Assembly: GCA_963576475.1 (NCBI GenBank)
Contig: OY754981.1
Coordinates: 21,115,683-21,179,682, forward strand
Direction: 5' to 3'
DNA from: Molanna angustata
Lineage: Eukaryota > Arthropoda > Insecta > Trichoptera > Molannidae
Length of the DNA: 64,000 bases
The translations under genes were made by a program, and so were the position numbers. Below the pieces are notes generated by a model. That model ran no database searches, had not been told where the DNA came from, and worked only from the letters and a program-made list of their open reading frames with translations. Positions 11,580-22,484 of this stretch are shown piece after piece; position 1 is the stretch's first letter, and each line of letters starts with the position of its first letter.

Positions 11580-12254
11580 CAGTAGATTTTCACGAATCCG
11601 GGATTTACAAAATCAAAATGGGTCTATGTAGTATGTGTTATAGACACACTTAAAGAAGAGTTGTGTTTCACATGCCTTGAATGTTTCAATTGAATGAAAA
11701 AATTGCTATGTAGTAGTCGTAAATAATCCCTAATTTAATTTAAAAATGTTTTGATATTGCAATGTGAGTTGTAGTAATTTACTAACTGAAATCAGTTTTT
11801 TGAAATCGTAGTATTTTTCAATAATATTGGGTCATTGGCAGAGCTGTTAGCGTTCTGGACTAGTAATCGTGTGGACCCAGGTTCGAATTTTACTTCGACC
11901 TATTTCATACACCTATATAACAAGATTTTTTGCTCAATTTAGGGACTGTATATGCACTTTGCTAGGGACTCAAGTCATTCTTTTATAAAAAAAGTATTAA
12001 AGTATTTTGTAAGTTGACCCACTGATTCAATACATTATCAAATATTTTTTTTATGCAGTAGATTTGCATGTGCCTATTGCATGAATACACTACAATAAAT
12101 ATATCACACAATTTCAAACTATTCATTTTTGTCATCTCTTTTTTTAATAATCTTATACATTCATTAGATTTTTTTTTATAATTATGTAAGTGGGGGATTT
12201 TATTAACCACTTGTCTTTTTGTTCCTATCATCCCGGATAATCGAGATTCTACTG
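11580..12254. mobile_element. pogo/Tigger-like non-autonomous transposon
   Basis: The left end CAGTAGATTTTCACGAATCC and the right end, read inverted, CAGTAGAATCTCGATTATCC resemble Tigger termini (CAGTAGAGTCTCGATTATCC-type). TA flanks both sides (11,578-11,579; 12,255-12,256). No transposase is left. A SINE of family A (11,829-11,995) sits inside it. Confidence 0.75.
11829..11995 (+). repeat. SINE family A, copy 1 (tRNA-derived)
   Basis: It has an A-box-like TGGCAGAGCTGTTAGCG and a B-box-like GGTTCGAATTT, followed by the family body (TTTCATACACC ... CAATTTAGGGACTGTATATG) and a T-rich/A-rich end. It is inserted in the pogo-like element. Confidence 0.75.
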
Positions 12255-13212
12255 TATCATGTAAGTTCAGTTTTATAAATATCTATTGACTCTCCGCTTC
12301 TCTGGTCATTATGGAGAGTCATGCACCTATTAGCATATTTAATAATTCTAACAATTTGTATTAATTAAAATTAAAAAGTATTAATATTAAAACTGTGCCT
12401 TTATTCACAGTGTATTTATTTATTTACCCTTTTCTAATATAAAATATGTGTTAATATCTCGAAGATTATTACTTTGAAACATTTATTTAAGTCTTATATT
12501 TAAATTCTTTCGTTCAGGGCTGGATCTGCCATAGAGCCTGGTGCATTCAGTTTAAATTTTGCCCCCCTTTCCGTTAAAATTAGTCATCAATAATATTATA
12601 TATTTGTTTGTGAACATATCAAAATAACAAATCCCCGCAAACCCCGAGCCCGCCTGCGTAAAAAGATTTGCAAGTAAGTGCGGGTAAAGAGGTGCTAACG
12701 CGCCTGAGATACCCGGGTAAGCGGTGGGTGACTTTCAGTGTATATCAAAATAACATAGTTTATCTAACATGTCTGTTTATATATTGATTTTGTAATAAAA
12801 TCTGTGCGAAGATAAATATTATTAATCTCCAGAATGTGGCTACTTGTTATTGAATGCGTGTTAAATCGATATTTGATATTGTACCCATTTGTTTCCAGAA
12901 GCAATACAAAAATAAAATAACTCGATTGTAAGAACTTTTTTATATTAAAGTCAAATTAATGATAAAAAATGTAAAATAAATTAAACTGAAATATAAGATT
13001 CCATTTTCAAATATTTCTTCTGATATTTTTTACAACGATACGCATTTTCATAAATTATTCATTGACTTTTTAAAGATATTTTTCTCTTCAAAATTGTTCC
13101 GAGTGTTGCATCATTTGAACCTATGGTGGATCTGGTTCTACTTTCATGGCACTCTTCAGTTACTAGGACTCCGATGCGAATTTAAATGAATCAAAAATGC
13201 TCATGATTTCAG

Positions 13213-13420
13213 TCAAAGGTGCAGTCTCCGACAAACAGTGCAGCAATGGCCACCAATCCGTTCCTCAGTTCTGGCCCCCCTCCCAGCAACAATCAGCAGT
13301 CTATAGTGGACCTCTTTGGTTCACCGCCCGTTTCACAGACCGACGGAGGCGCTAATCAAACCAGCAAAGCATCGGATGACCTCTTGCAACTCGGAAACCC
13401 ATTCGCAGACATGTTTGGTG
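13213..13420 (+). CDS. lap: lap exon (NPF and DLF adaptor motifs)
   Basis: The exon begins SKVQSPTNS and carries ATNPFLSSG, SIVDLFGSPP, ASDDLLQLG and NPFADMFGG. NPF tripeptides are the standard ligands of EH domains (Eps15, intersectin). DLF and DLL-type motifs bind clathrin or AP-2 in this family. The run KASDDLLQLGNPFADMF is strongly conserved in insect LAP. The acceptor is ATTTCAG and the donor GGTG|GTAAGG, with phase 0 in and phase 1 out. The 6.5-kb intron before it contains the P-like transposon. Confidence 0.93.
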
Positions 13421-13884
13421 GTAAGGCCAACACTAAATATAATCGAAGACTTTTTATTTATTTACGAGTTGAATAGTCTTTTACAAGAAAATATTACACA
13501 TTTTCAATGAAAATCGTAATTTAAATATAATTTTACATAATATAAACTAGGGCTTATTGCGAATAGACAATGTTCAATCAACAAAAAAATATTAAATAAT
13601 TAAAAGATGATAGTATGCAAAGAAATAGTAACATAATGTGATAGAATAAAAAAAGTATCTATATAAACAAGTGAATATTATATAAAGCGAGAAATATTCT
13701 ATAAAACAATTTTAAAATACTTCAAATTACTGATTATTTATGTATTTAAAATACCTTATTTCAAATAAAATAATTAATTTTCTCATTATGTATTATATTC
13801 ATACAATTTATTTTTTTAAATACTGTGAAACTCCTGTATATATTGTTTATAATAATTGTAAAAGGCTCCTAGCTGTATTTAAAA

Positions 13885-14430
13885 GTACTTACTTACTTAT
13901 CGAGTCTGGAACTCAGATTTTGCCACTCCAATGTGTGGCGGCGGAAATCGCCCTGTCGGTTAGTTTAATCAGGTCGTCCATGTGGCAACCCTCGTCCAAT
14001 TCTGAGCAGGACAGCAGATGGTCGTCATCCTGCACTGCCCCACAATTACAGAAGGTATCATCTTCCGTCGAGAAGCCCCACCTGTGCAGGTTGCTCTTGC
14101 AGCCACTCACACCCACCCTCAGCCTGTTCAGTGTCCTCCATATTGGGAATGGCAGGCAGTGCGCTCTATTCGCCTTCTCGCTTGTGTTCCATCCATGCAG
14201 AGATCGGGTCGTCCATCCACAACTCCTCTCGGCATTGCTTCTGGCTGTGGACTTTAGGAAGCTATTCCTTGACTTGAGGCGAGGGTTTGGTGTTTTGTGT
14301 TCATAGAGTGGGTGTCTTGGGTCGTGTATCTGCTTATTTTTCTGATGTTAGGGGGTGCTATGCCTATTATGGGATACAATTTGTTTATGGCTGTGGGTCT
14401 GAGACATCCTGATATAATTTTTAAAAGTAA
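13885..14430 (-). pseudogene. Non-LTR retrotransposon ORF2 C-terminal fragment
   Basis: On the minus strand the frame reads VGVSGCKSNLHRWGFSTEDD, then FCNCGAVQDDDHLLSC. An adjoining frame upstream gives IWRTLNRLRVGVSG. The CxCG...HLLxC cysteine/histidine cluster after an arginine-rich RLR.G motif is typical of the C-terminal end of many insect LINE ORF2 proteins. The copy is short and frameshifted, so it is a dead fragment. It lies in a lap intron, antisense to lap. Confidence 0.65.
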
Positions 14431-14583
14431 ATAAATAAAGAGCCACAAAATAAAAATAATAATATATTATGTTCTGTCACTGTGGCACAGCAAGAGTTAC
14501 ATATTCTTCAATTCTCGCTCCGTTTTAACTCATCCGTTTATTGTTTAGTGTTGCCAGATTTAATTATAATATTTTATTTTCAG

Positions 14584-14742
14584 CTCCAGCCCCTCTGCCT
14601 GCTGCCCCTGCGGCGTCTCAACCCCCGTGGATGACCAACACGACAAACGGTTTTGGTGCCAATCACACGCAGACCTCACAGAACAACACTTTCGTATCCG
14701 ATTCTAATTTTAGTAACGTCTTTGGGAACAATGACTCATCAG
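14584..14742 (+). CDS. lap: lap exon (Ala/Pro-rich, low-complexity tail)
   Basis: After a TTTTCAG acceptor the frame gives APAPLPAAPAASQPPWMTNT, then an Asn/Thr/Ser-rich stretch with DSNFSNVFGNNDSSG. The donor is CAG|GTATGA, with phase 1 in and phase 1 out. VFG resembles the DFESVFGN block in PICALM. There is no folded domain, so it is part of the flexible tail. Because both sides are phase 1 the exon is symmetric and could be skipped without a frameshift. Confidence 0.85.
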
Positions 14743-14884
14743 GTATGAAGCATATTTATGTCCATTCCGTCATCACCCGTGTTAATTGTTAACTCTACCG
14801 TTAATTGCATCCAGTGATTTTTTAAATGCAATGAAAATTCAATACTCAAACATCTTTCATTTTAATATATTATTTTGTCATATT

Positions 14885-14945
14885 TAATGGCAATAAACTC
14901 ACCACTTGCGCAGGGTGCAAGGAAGTGTTTATTATTATTAATTGT
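14885..14945 (+). repeat. SINE family B, 3' fragment
   Basis: GGCAATAAACTCACCACTTG then CGCAGGGTGCAAGGAAGTGT matches the 3' part of the fuller copy at 45,595-45,780 and the fragment at 31,295-31,400. Confidence 0.55.
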
Positions 14946-15034
14946 CTATTAAATCTAACCTATTCAGGTAGGCTTTTAAATTTTTCCTTTCAAAATTACT
15001 GCATTAATTAGGGTTTTGAATGAAGTAATATATT

Positions 15035-15215
15035 TAGACGGGTGGTGGCAGAGCGGTTAGTGCATTGGTTATGTAATACAGTGGTCCCGAGTTTGAATCC
15101 TGCCACAACCGATTTCGTTCAACTATAACATAAGCATTTTTGCTTAATTTAGGGAAAGTATGAGGATGTATATGTAATTGTTACAAAAACATTCATTCTT
15201 TCTTAAAAAAAATAT
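15035..15215 (+). repeat. SINE family A, copy 2 (best promoter boxes)
   Basis: GTGGCAGAGCGGTTAGTGCA (A box) and GAGTTTGAATCCTGCC (B box) are followed by the shared body ACCGATTTCGTTCAACTATA ... TTGCTTAATTTAGGGAAAGT and an A-rich tail. Confidence 0.8.
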
Positions 15216-16507
15216 GAAATTAATTTGATTGGAAAATTTATAATAACATTTTTTCTATAACAGATTCATTAGGATATCTTTTGATACAACGGTTTAATGA
15301 CCAAAAGATAATATTTTTTTAGGAATCTTAAATAAAAACGGCGTATTACTATCAAGTTTCACATTGTTTTTTAATGACATGTGTCAGTCCCAGTTTTTTT
15401 AGTGATAAGTGTTTTTTAGTGCTTTATATAGCAATTAATGTAATTTATATTGCTAAGGATTATTAAGTTCGTTTTTGTCCCCGAATGTAACTATTATACT
15501 TATATTTCATAGTCAGTTTGACTTGTCATATCTTTATATTTCTTAGTTAAGCTTAAGAGGAAATATGTTTAAAAATAAAAAAAATGACTTGTCTTAATGG
15601 TATGCCATAACATGTTTATCAACTAACAAATGTTTTGAGATTAAATTTTTTAGACTAAACTGCAGCATGTGGAATCAACTAACCTATGTAATAGCACTAG
15701 ATGTTTGATAAACTTGCATTTATGTCTGACGTAAACACTTCAAAAGTTCATACTTCAAAAAAATAATTGGTGTGTGTTTCATGGGCATGTACAGTATTGA
15801 TTTATACTTATTAATAACTTGTACAAAATATGATATTATTACTTATACAATAGGATTTGTTATACGAAATTCTCAAAACGCATGTCTTCAAGTGGTTTGA
15901 TTATTATATAATATATATGTATTTTGAAATGTCTATAACGTGTCTTATGTACTTTTTATTGTATTTTGTAGCGGTAATCGGATGCATAGTTATAATTTTC
16001 AGATTGTTTAATTATATTTAGTTCATTTTAATTTTTGTTTCTTTATTTTTTATATCTCAAAGAATCTTCAATTATTTCATAAAAAATTAATTATTCCCTC
16101 CAACAGTGTTAGTCTCATTTGAATAGGAACTAGGATTGACTTGAAAATCTCTTTTTGTTTACGTTTTTTTACATTATTCAGTTACTTAGGTATTTTTTTC
16201 TTATAAATTTAATATTGTTTATTAATCAATGTATTGACTGTGGGTTTGGTTTATAAAAAGGCGTAAAACAGTTGAATTAAATTTTGAAATGACAATATAA
16301 TTGTAAATCGTATACTTAATACACATTTAATTTTATAAAACTTAAAAGATAACTTGAATAAATCATATTCCGCTAAAAATTACGTTATCAAGACCATACA
16401 TACAGTGCTGTTTATGTCTTTGTAAATAATATGTAGAATCAAAACAAAGTGTTTTATTTATTTAGATTTTTAATGTCTGACTTTTATTTAAATAACTATA
16501 GTTATCA

Positions 16508-16657
16508 TATAAATATAGTTATCGCAAAACATCTAGGAAAATCATGTGGGTGAACAGAAGATATGTTTTTTTTTCTTGGTTGGTTTGATCACGTGTATAC
16601 ACAAATCACCCCCTTCCAAGCCGAAAAAATTCTAGATTTTTGCGGATAACTATATCT
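16508..16657. repeat. Short palindromic MITE
   Basis: The outer parts ATATAGTTATCGCAAAACAT and its imperfect complement near 16,631-16,656 (TTTTTGCGGATAACTATATC) form an inverted pair around 100 bp of unique sequence. Confidence 0.6.
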
Positions 16658-16850
16658 TTCAAACGGAACTGTAGTAATATTCAATGTAATTTTTTAAAGG
16701 TATGAAAATCAAAGTGTTTTATTTATTTTAGTTTATAGTGGCAATTTGCCAAACAAACAACTGAATAACTAAAACTGAGATGATATATATATTTTTATTT
16801 TTGATTATAACTGTCCTGACGGGTGTGTTGTGTTCTGTGTTGTTCGCAAG

Positions 16851-17087
16851 CAGCCAGCGGAGGGATGGTCAATCCCTTCATGGGTGACTCAGGGGTTCCC
16901 CTGTCAGGTGGCTCCCCGAACCGTGGCCAGCCCAAGTCCGCTCTGGACGACCTCAACGACACAATCCGTATGGCCCTCGGTGGCTCTCCATCCAAGTCCC
17001 CAGCTCCTCCCAATAATCCCCAGTCCCAGTCACAGCCGATGGCCGCGCAGCAATTCGGCTCACCGGCCCGACAGAATCCCCAGATGG
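16851..17087 (+). CDS. lap: lap exon (NPF motif; tandem acceptor)
   Basis: The exon encodes AASGGMVNPFMGDSGVPLSG, then a Pro/Ser/Gln-rich region with KSALDDLNDTIRMALGG. NPF at VNPF is an EH-domain ligand. The exon is much more GC-rich than its surroundings, as expected for coding sequence here. Codons are phase 1 at both ends (donor ATGG|GTTTGT), so the exon is symmetric. The acceptor is an NAGNAG tandem (AAGCAG, 16,848-16,853). Use of the second AG would start the exon at 16,854 and drop one alanine. Confidence 0.88.
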
Positions 17088-17127
17088 GTTTGTGATAAAC
17101 TTCACTGTGCTTGATCATATATCGTAC

Positions 17128-17130
<3 letters not shown>

Positions 17131-17168
<38 letters not shown>
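17131..17168. repeat. (TA)n microsatellite
   Basis: An uninterrupted TA run lies about 45 bp downstream of the lap exon ending at 17,087. Confidence 0.9.
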
Positions 17169-17175
<7 letters not shown>

Positions 17176-20100
17176 CATGCCTGCGTGTATGGTAGAATCA
17201 GTGAACTAATATTTTTTTGAGCGCTTATTCATTATATGTACTTTCTGATAAACATTTAATCATCCGACATCCGACTTTCTATGTTTATTAAATAAAAAAT
17301 AATAAAAAACGACATTACCAATCTTGGGTTTCAGTATTAGATAGGATTTGTGTATCAAAGTATTTGTTTCCAAAACGGATTTCAAATATTTGTGTTTATT
17401 CAAAACACTTTATTTTCTGTCTTTTTTATTTTTTTAACAACAGCTTTAAGCTAGTTAAAGTGTGACACCTGTTCATTATCCTATTGAATGTGTTCATTAA
17501 ATCGATGAATGTTCGAGAAAAAGACGTCAACTTCAACAGGCAAACTATGGCCCAAGATATCAGTTGGCCCATAAATCGTTGGAATCGTAATCCAAATTAA
17601 AAGTTTAGGGAAGATTGAATTTCATTCGCGTATTTCAGTGCAAAATGAAACGTCAGTTACGTAATCTTCAACTATAGATATATTTTACGTTTTTTATGGT
17701 TATTGTCTATAACGCATCTGTCAAATTGTCAATAACCTTAAATGATATTGGACGCGAAGCTGTGACTAAATATTATTTTATTATTATAACAACACATTAT
17801 TTTATTTGTTTCATTACACAGCATGTTACTTTTTCAATTTTTTATACCGAACGGTGTTTTTTTTTAATTAAAATCAATCATTGTAGTGACAAAATGTCAT
17901 TGACTATGTACTACGTACGTAGTATATATAATTCAATGCAAAATGTATGTATATTTTACAGATGGATATGGAACTAAGTGATAATGGTAAAATAATGTCT
18001 TATGTAGAAAATTTAAGAATACACATTATATATATAGAAACAGGATGGATCAATTTAAAATTTAAAAAGTGGGATGAAAAAACATTATAATTATTATGCA
18101 TAGTTATTTGTAAATTTAAATGAAATAAAACATTAAAGTGTGCGGCGATTAGTACGCCACCTGGCGAAAAAAGACTAGAAACAATACTTAACTCAAGATT
18201 AAGACACGCGATCCGCCAGAAACGTTGAGTTAAATATTTGTTGTTTAGTGATGTATTTAAGGGAAGATTAGGTACTGAAATACGCAATGTTTTTGTAAAA
18301 CTTGAGTTAAACTCCTAAGGGCCGACTGAAATACCGGCCCTATTTCATTATATAGATATTCGTATCAGGGTGTTTCAAGTAACCACATCTGTATGAGTGG
18401 AAGGTGCATTAAATCAATGATCTCCTCTACCTCTCATATAGTTTGGTGGAGCGGCCTAAATGCTCAAGTAATATTGGGCAGTCTATAAAAAATTGATTAC
18501 TCTGTACCCTACCAGAAGTAATGAACTATCTCATTTTTTTCGAAACTGATAGGTATAAGGTAGTTAATGTGGTATAGAAATAAAATAGAAAAATAAGGTT
18601 TTTCTAGAAAAAACTAGTGTGAGTTAAAACACATGTTTCGGAAGCTCTGTAAATATTATTTGACGGTATATGCTTTAAAAATTTGCATTGATTTGTTTAT
18701 ATAAAAAAATATATAAGACTTTTTTATAAAAAGTAAAATTATCGGTTATTTTATAAAGTTCTAAGTAAACATGTTTGTTTTAAATGACAAAGCTATAGAG
18801 ATCGGTTTGAAATATTAAGTTGAATGTTTATTGGAATATATAACGACAGCGCTGTTCAATTTTGATCTGTATCTGTATTATGCCCATGGTCATAATCGGT
18901 CTTTTTTTTTGCCGACATTGCTTTATCAGCCATACCTAGTTCATGATGTTGTGTAGTTTACGTGGTGTGCCCATCATGATTGTGTTAATGAAGCCTTCAC
19001 CATCTTTGTCCGACAGATAATATTGAAATCTAGACGCGTAAAAACATTATCTGTTTGCACTTCATTGTATTTCATTGAATATTTACAAAATCACAATATA
19101 GATAGATACTATTCAATGTTAATTGTTTAACATAAACAAAATCAGTACATACTACTGTATATTTTTGTTTGTTATCGTTTATAAGGAATTACTGTACTTG
19201 TTTGTGAATGAATTTGTTTGAATGCTGCATAAAACGACACCTCATAAACACACTAATATTGTTATTTTGATGTCCGTCAGATAATATGTCTTCATTCATA
19301 GATGTATGTGATTTTCTTTAATTTTTTACTTTTATAAGTATATAAAATGTATTTCTTATATTATATTTCAATATGAGTTTTCAAGACAATGTTATTATGT
19401 GAGTGACTAATTAAATTGTATTGATAGAATGTGGAATAAAAATATGTGTTCATTTAATTATTTCAAACATAAAAAAAATACGATGTATGCAGTGCATCTG
19501 ATACTCCCAAAGTTTTCATAATCATTTGACAGTTTTTCTTACGCATTTTGTTTCACTTATTTGTTTTTATTTTTTATATTACCAATTGTTATATTTCAAA
19601 CTTTAGTCATAGCTCTAAAATACATACATAGTACAAAAGATTTAGGTAGTTTCTTTTTCATATTACATTCCATATTTTTATCCTAGCTATACATATTTAT
19701 GTAGTGTTAACATTATTTTTTGTTTTAAATATTTATTGCATTTTTTACATAAAACTGTCAATAATTATGACTTTGACAGTCTGATGTGAAAATATTTCTA
19801 AGATGTTTTGATTAATATATCTGTAGTTCCAATTGACTATAATGTATGCATAGTTGTTTATAGTAAATAGATGATTCAAAATGGACAATATTGTAGTTGT
19901 GTGCTTTGCATTTTATTTGTTCTGCTTTATCAAATTGTTAAAACTAATCATGGTGATGGTATCATATCAATAAATTGTAATAGTTTTCATATTTGATCTG
20001 ATTGGATGTAAAGTTTTTGTAGTGGTATGAATGAGATATAAGGACAATATATTATGTTTAGATTGTAAAATCAAATAGAAAGAATGCACAAATGAAATGT

Positions 20101-20760
20101 ATAAAGCTGATTTATATTGAATGAGACAAAGAGGTTAAGTTGTCGCCAAATAACTTGAAATTTTAGCCGAGAAGGGGGGCGATTTGCACGTAAACCAACA
20201 AAAGCAAAAAGACACAAATTTGCACTCTGCGCAACCGGAAGCTCGTTCAAGATGTTTGTCGAAAATTATAGACTGAATGATGTTTTAAGTAGAGATCATA
20301 AGGAGTTTAAATAATATACCTACAAACATTCTTAAGATATTATTTTAATATCAATGAAGCTATGTATGTCTGCTAGGTTAGTAAAGTGATGAACTTGGTT
20401 CTCTAATCTATCAATGAGTAGGTATTATAAAAGTATTTTTTTGCGAATAAATTTTCTGTCATCTCGGAACAGGCTCAGCCTAGTAAGGTGGTTTATATCA
20501 AACAAAAAAATGTTTATAGTTATAACAAATAGTATTTTTCTTAGTTTTATGTATTTTGATTATTTGTAATGAAAAATAAAGTGAAAGATATGAGGTAAAA
20601 GTTATTATGACTAAATGAATGCCTTATAAGATGGACTTATTAAATGTCTTTGTAATGTTTTAAATGTCATGTATGAATTGCAAGTATGTTTGTATTGTGA
20701 ACATGGTTTAATATTGTTTATTTTTAGGTGGTGGTAGCCAATAACATCATTATTTTAGTT
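17169..20760 (+). other. lap intron, no gene seen
   Basis: This is AT-rich sequence with no coding frame that resembles a known protein. A GC-richer patch at 18,140-18,350 (GTGCGGCGATTAGTACGCCA ... GGGCCGACTGAAATACCGGC) may be an old repeat of unknown family. Confidence 0.45.
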
Positions 20761-20875
20761 CATATATTTTAACTTGTTAATTTTGTCGACGGATAATTCG
20801 TGGTGAAACTCCATTATACTAGGTATAAATGAAAACACTAATTAGTTTTAGTTTCACTATTTAATTTTAACACTG

Positions 20876-20915
20876 GCACTGACCGGTATCGATCTGAAGA
20901 TCATCGTCAGAGTGC
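20876..20915 (-). ncRNA. Hammerhead-ribozyme-like motif (left arm)
   Basis: Exact mirror copy of the motif at 22,445-22,484, read on the minus strand, with the same core and stem I pairing. Confidence 0.6.
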
Positions 20916-21330
20916 GCGAAAATGAAAGTAAACAGAGTTTAAATAGATATGACTGAAATATTGGTACACAACCTTTTTTTTTTTTTTTGTAAAGTTCTAT
21001 CAGTTCGATTAGTATTGCCAGAAAGAACTGATGAAGAAAACTGGCAAACAAAACAGTATGGTAAATATGTGTGATGTATACAAAGTTTAGTAATGTTGAA
21101 GTAGAAAGAAAAACTGATTTTACATTATACAATATAGAAACGAATTATAAGAAATATAAATATTATTGAGTATCCAGAGGTTGTGTATCCATGTAGTGAA
21201 GACCAAATGTGTGCAGGTATCTGAAACAAAGAGAGTGGTCGGCAGTAAAATTCTTTATATCGAAAGTAAACAAACAATAAAGGATAAGTGTTGGAATAAC
21301 CCCACATTAACTGCATATAATGTAGATTGT

Positions 21331-21653
21331 TTAAAATATCGGTTTTAATAACGGTGAAGGGGAGAAGTCTGTCTGTAAATTTATCAAAGTTTTGCTGTTA
21401 TCACATTTCAAACGATTTATTTCTAAGATCTCCAAACGATCTAGTTTTTTACCTTTAGGGTTAATATGTAAAATTTTGGTATTACTATCGATGGAGAAGT
21501 CATGACCAAACTCGTTAAGATGTGCAGCAAAGTTGGATGAGTCCTGATTAAGTCTTTTACAACGTAAATGTTCATTAATACGGATCTTAAATTGTCTTCC
21601 CGTTTGGCCGATGTATACACTTGGACAGGAACCACATGCTAAAGAATATATAC
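21331..21653 (-). pseudogene. Penelope-like GIY-YIG endonuclease fragment (left arm)
   Basis: This is the mirror image of the right-arm frame (coordinates sum to 43,360), with the same residues VYIGQTGR and EFGHDF. Identity of the arms over this length implies a recent origin or ongoing gene conversion. Confidence 0.82.
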
Positions 21654-21706
21654 CGTATATATTCTTTAGCTATATTCTATATATTCTTTTCTAAGAAAAA
21701 ATAACG

Positions 21707-22029
21707 GTATATATTCTTTAGCATGTGGTTCCTGTCCAAGTGTATACATCGGCCAAACGGGAAGACAATTTAAGATCCGTATTAATGAACATTTACGTTG
21801 TAAAAGACTTAATCAGGACTCATCCAACTTTGCTGCACATCTTAACGAGTTTGGTCATGACTTCTCCATCGATAGTAATACCAAAATTTTACATATTAAC
21901 CCTAAAGGTAAAAAACTAGATCGTTTGGAGATCTTAGAAATAAATCGTTTGAAATGTGATAACAGCAAAACTTTGATAAATTTACAGACAGACTTCTCCC
22001 CTTCACCGTTATTAAAACCGATATTTTAA
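21707..22029 (+). pseudogene. Penelope-like GIY-YIG endonuclease fragment (right arm)
   Basis: The open frame reads SLACGSCPSVYIGQTGRQFK, then IRINEHLRC, NFAAHLNEFGHDF and KKLDRLEILEI, and stops at 22,027-22,029. VYIGQTGR is the GIY-YIG signature with the catalytic Tyr and Arg region. The CGSC cysteines just before it and the H...H pair after it are typical of the endonuclease at the C-terminus of Penelope-like polyproteins. The frame begins at the palindrome centre, so the reverse transcriptase part is missing. Confidence 0.82.
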
Positions 22030-22444
22030 ACAATCTACATTATATGCAGTTAATGTGGGGTTATTCCAACACTTATCCTTTATTGTTTGTTTACTTTCGA
22101 TATAAAGAATTTTACTGCCGACCACTCTCTTTGTTTCAGATACCTGCACACATTTGGTCTTCACTACATGGATACACAACCTCTGGATACTCAATAATAT
22201 TTATATTTCTTATAATTCGTTTCTATATTGTATAATGTAAAATCAGTTTTTCTTTCTACTTCAACATTACTAAACTTTGTATACATCACACATATTTACC
22301 ATACTGTTTTGTTTGCCAGTTTTCTTCATCAGTTCTTTCTGGCAATACTAATCGAACTGATAGAACTTTACAAAAAAAAAAAAAAAGGTTGTGTACCAAT
22401 ATTTCAGTCATATCTATTTAAACTCTGTTTACTTTCATTTTCGC

Positions 22445-22484
22445 GCACTCTGACGATGATCTTCAGATCGATACCGGTCAGTGC
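22445..22484 (+). ncRNA. Hammerhead-ribozyme-like motif (right arm)
   Basis: In order: GCACT (stem I), CTGACGA (core, exact CUGANGA), GATC-TTCA-GATC (stem II hairpin, with flanking T and G), GATAC (core, GAAAC with one A to T change), CG loop, GTC, then AGTGC, an exact complement of the first stem I strand. This is the type I hammerhead layout with the tiny stem III known from Penelope-like elements. The GATA core change may reduce or abolish cleavage. Confidence 0.6.

Larger units (their letters stand above)
9891..13212 (+). other. lap intron, remaining sequence
   Basis: Apart from the elements listed separately this stretch has no supported gene. An isolated GC-rich patch at about 12,630-12,730 (CCCCGCAAACCCCGAGCCCG) and a degenerate transposon end near 12,517-12,580 (GGCTGGATCTGCCATAGAGC), similar to reverse-oriented sequence near 46,040-46,115, are the only notable points. 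Confidence 0.5.
14743..16850 (+). other. lap intron
   Basis: Besides the SINEs and the small MITE at 16,508-16,657 the intron is AT-rich with no supported gene. Confidence 0.55.

Noticed and set aside
13740..14306. 188-codon plus-strand open frame
   Set aside because: Its second half is the antisense of a LINE ORF2 fragment, and the first half is AT-rich intron.
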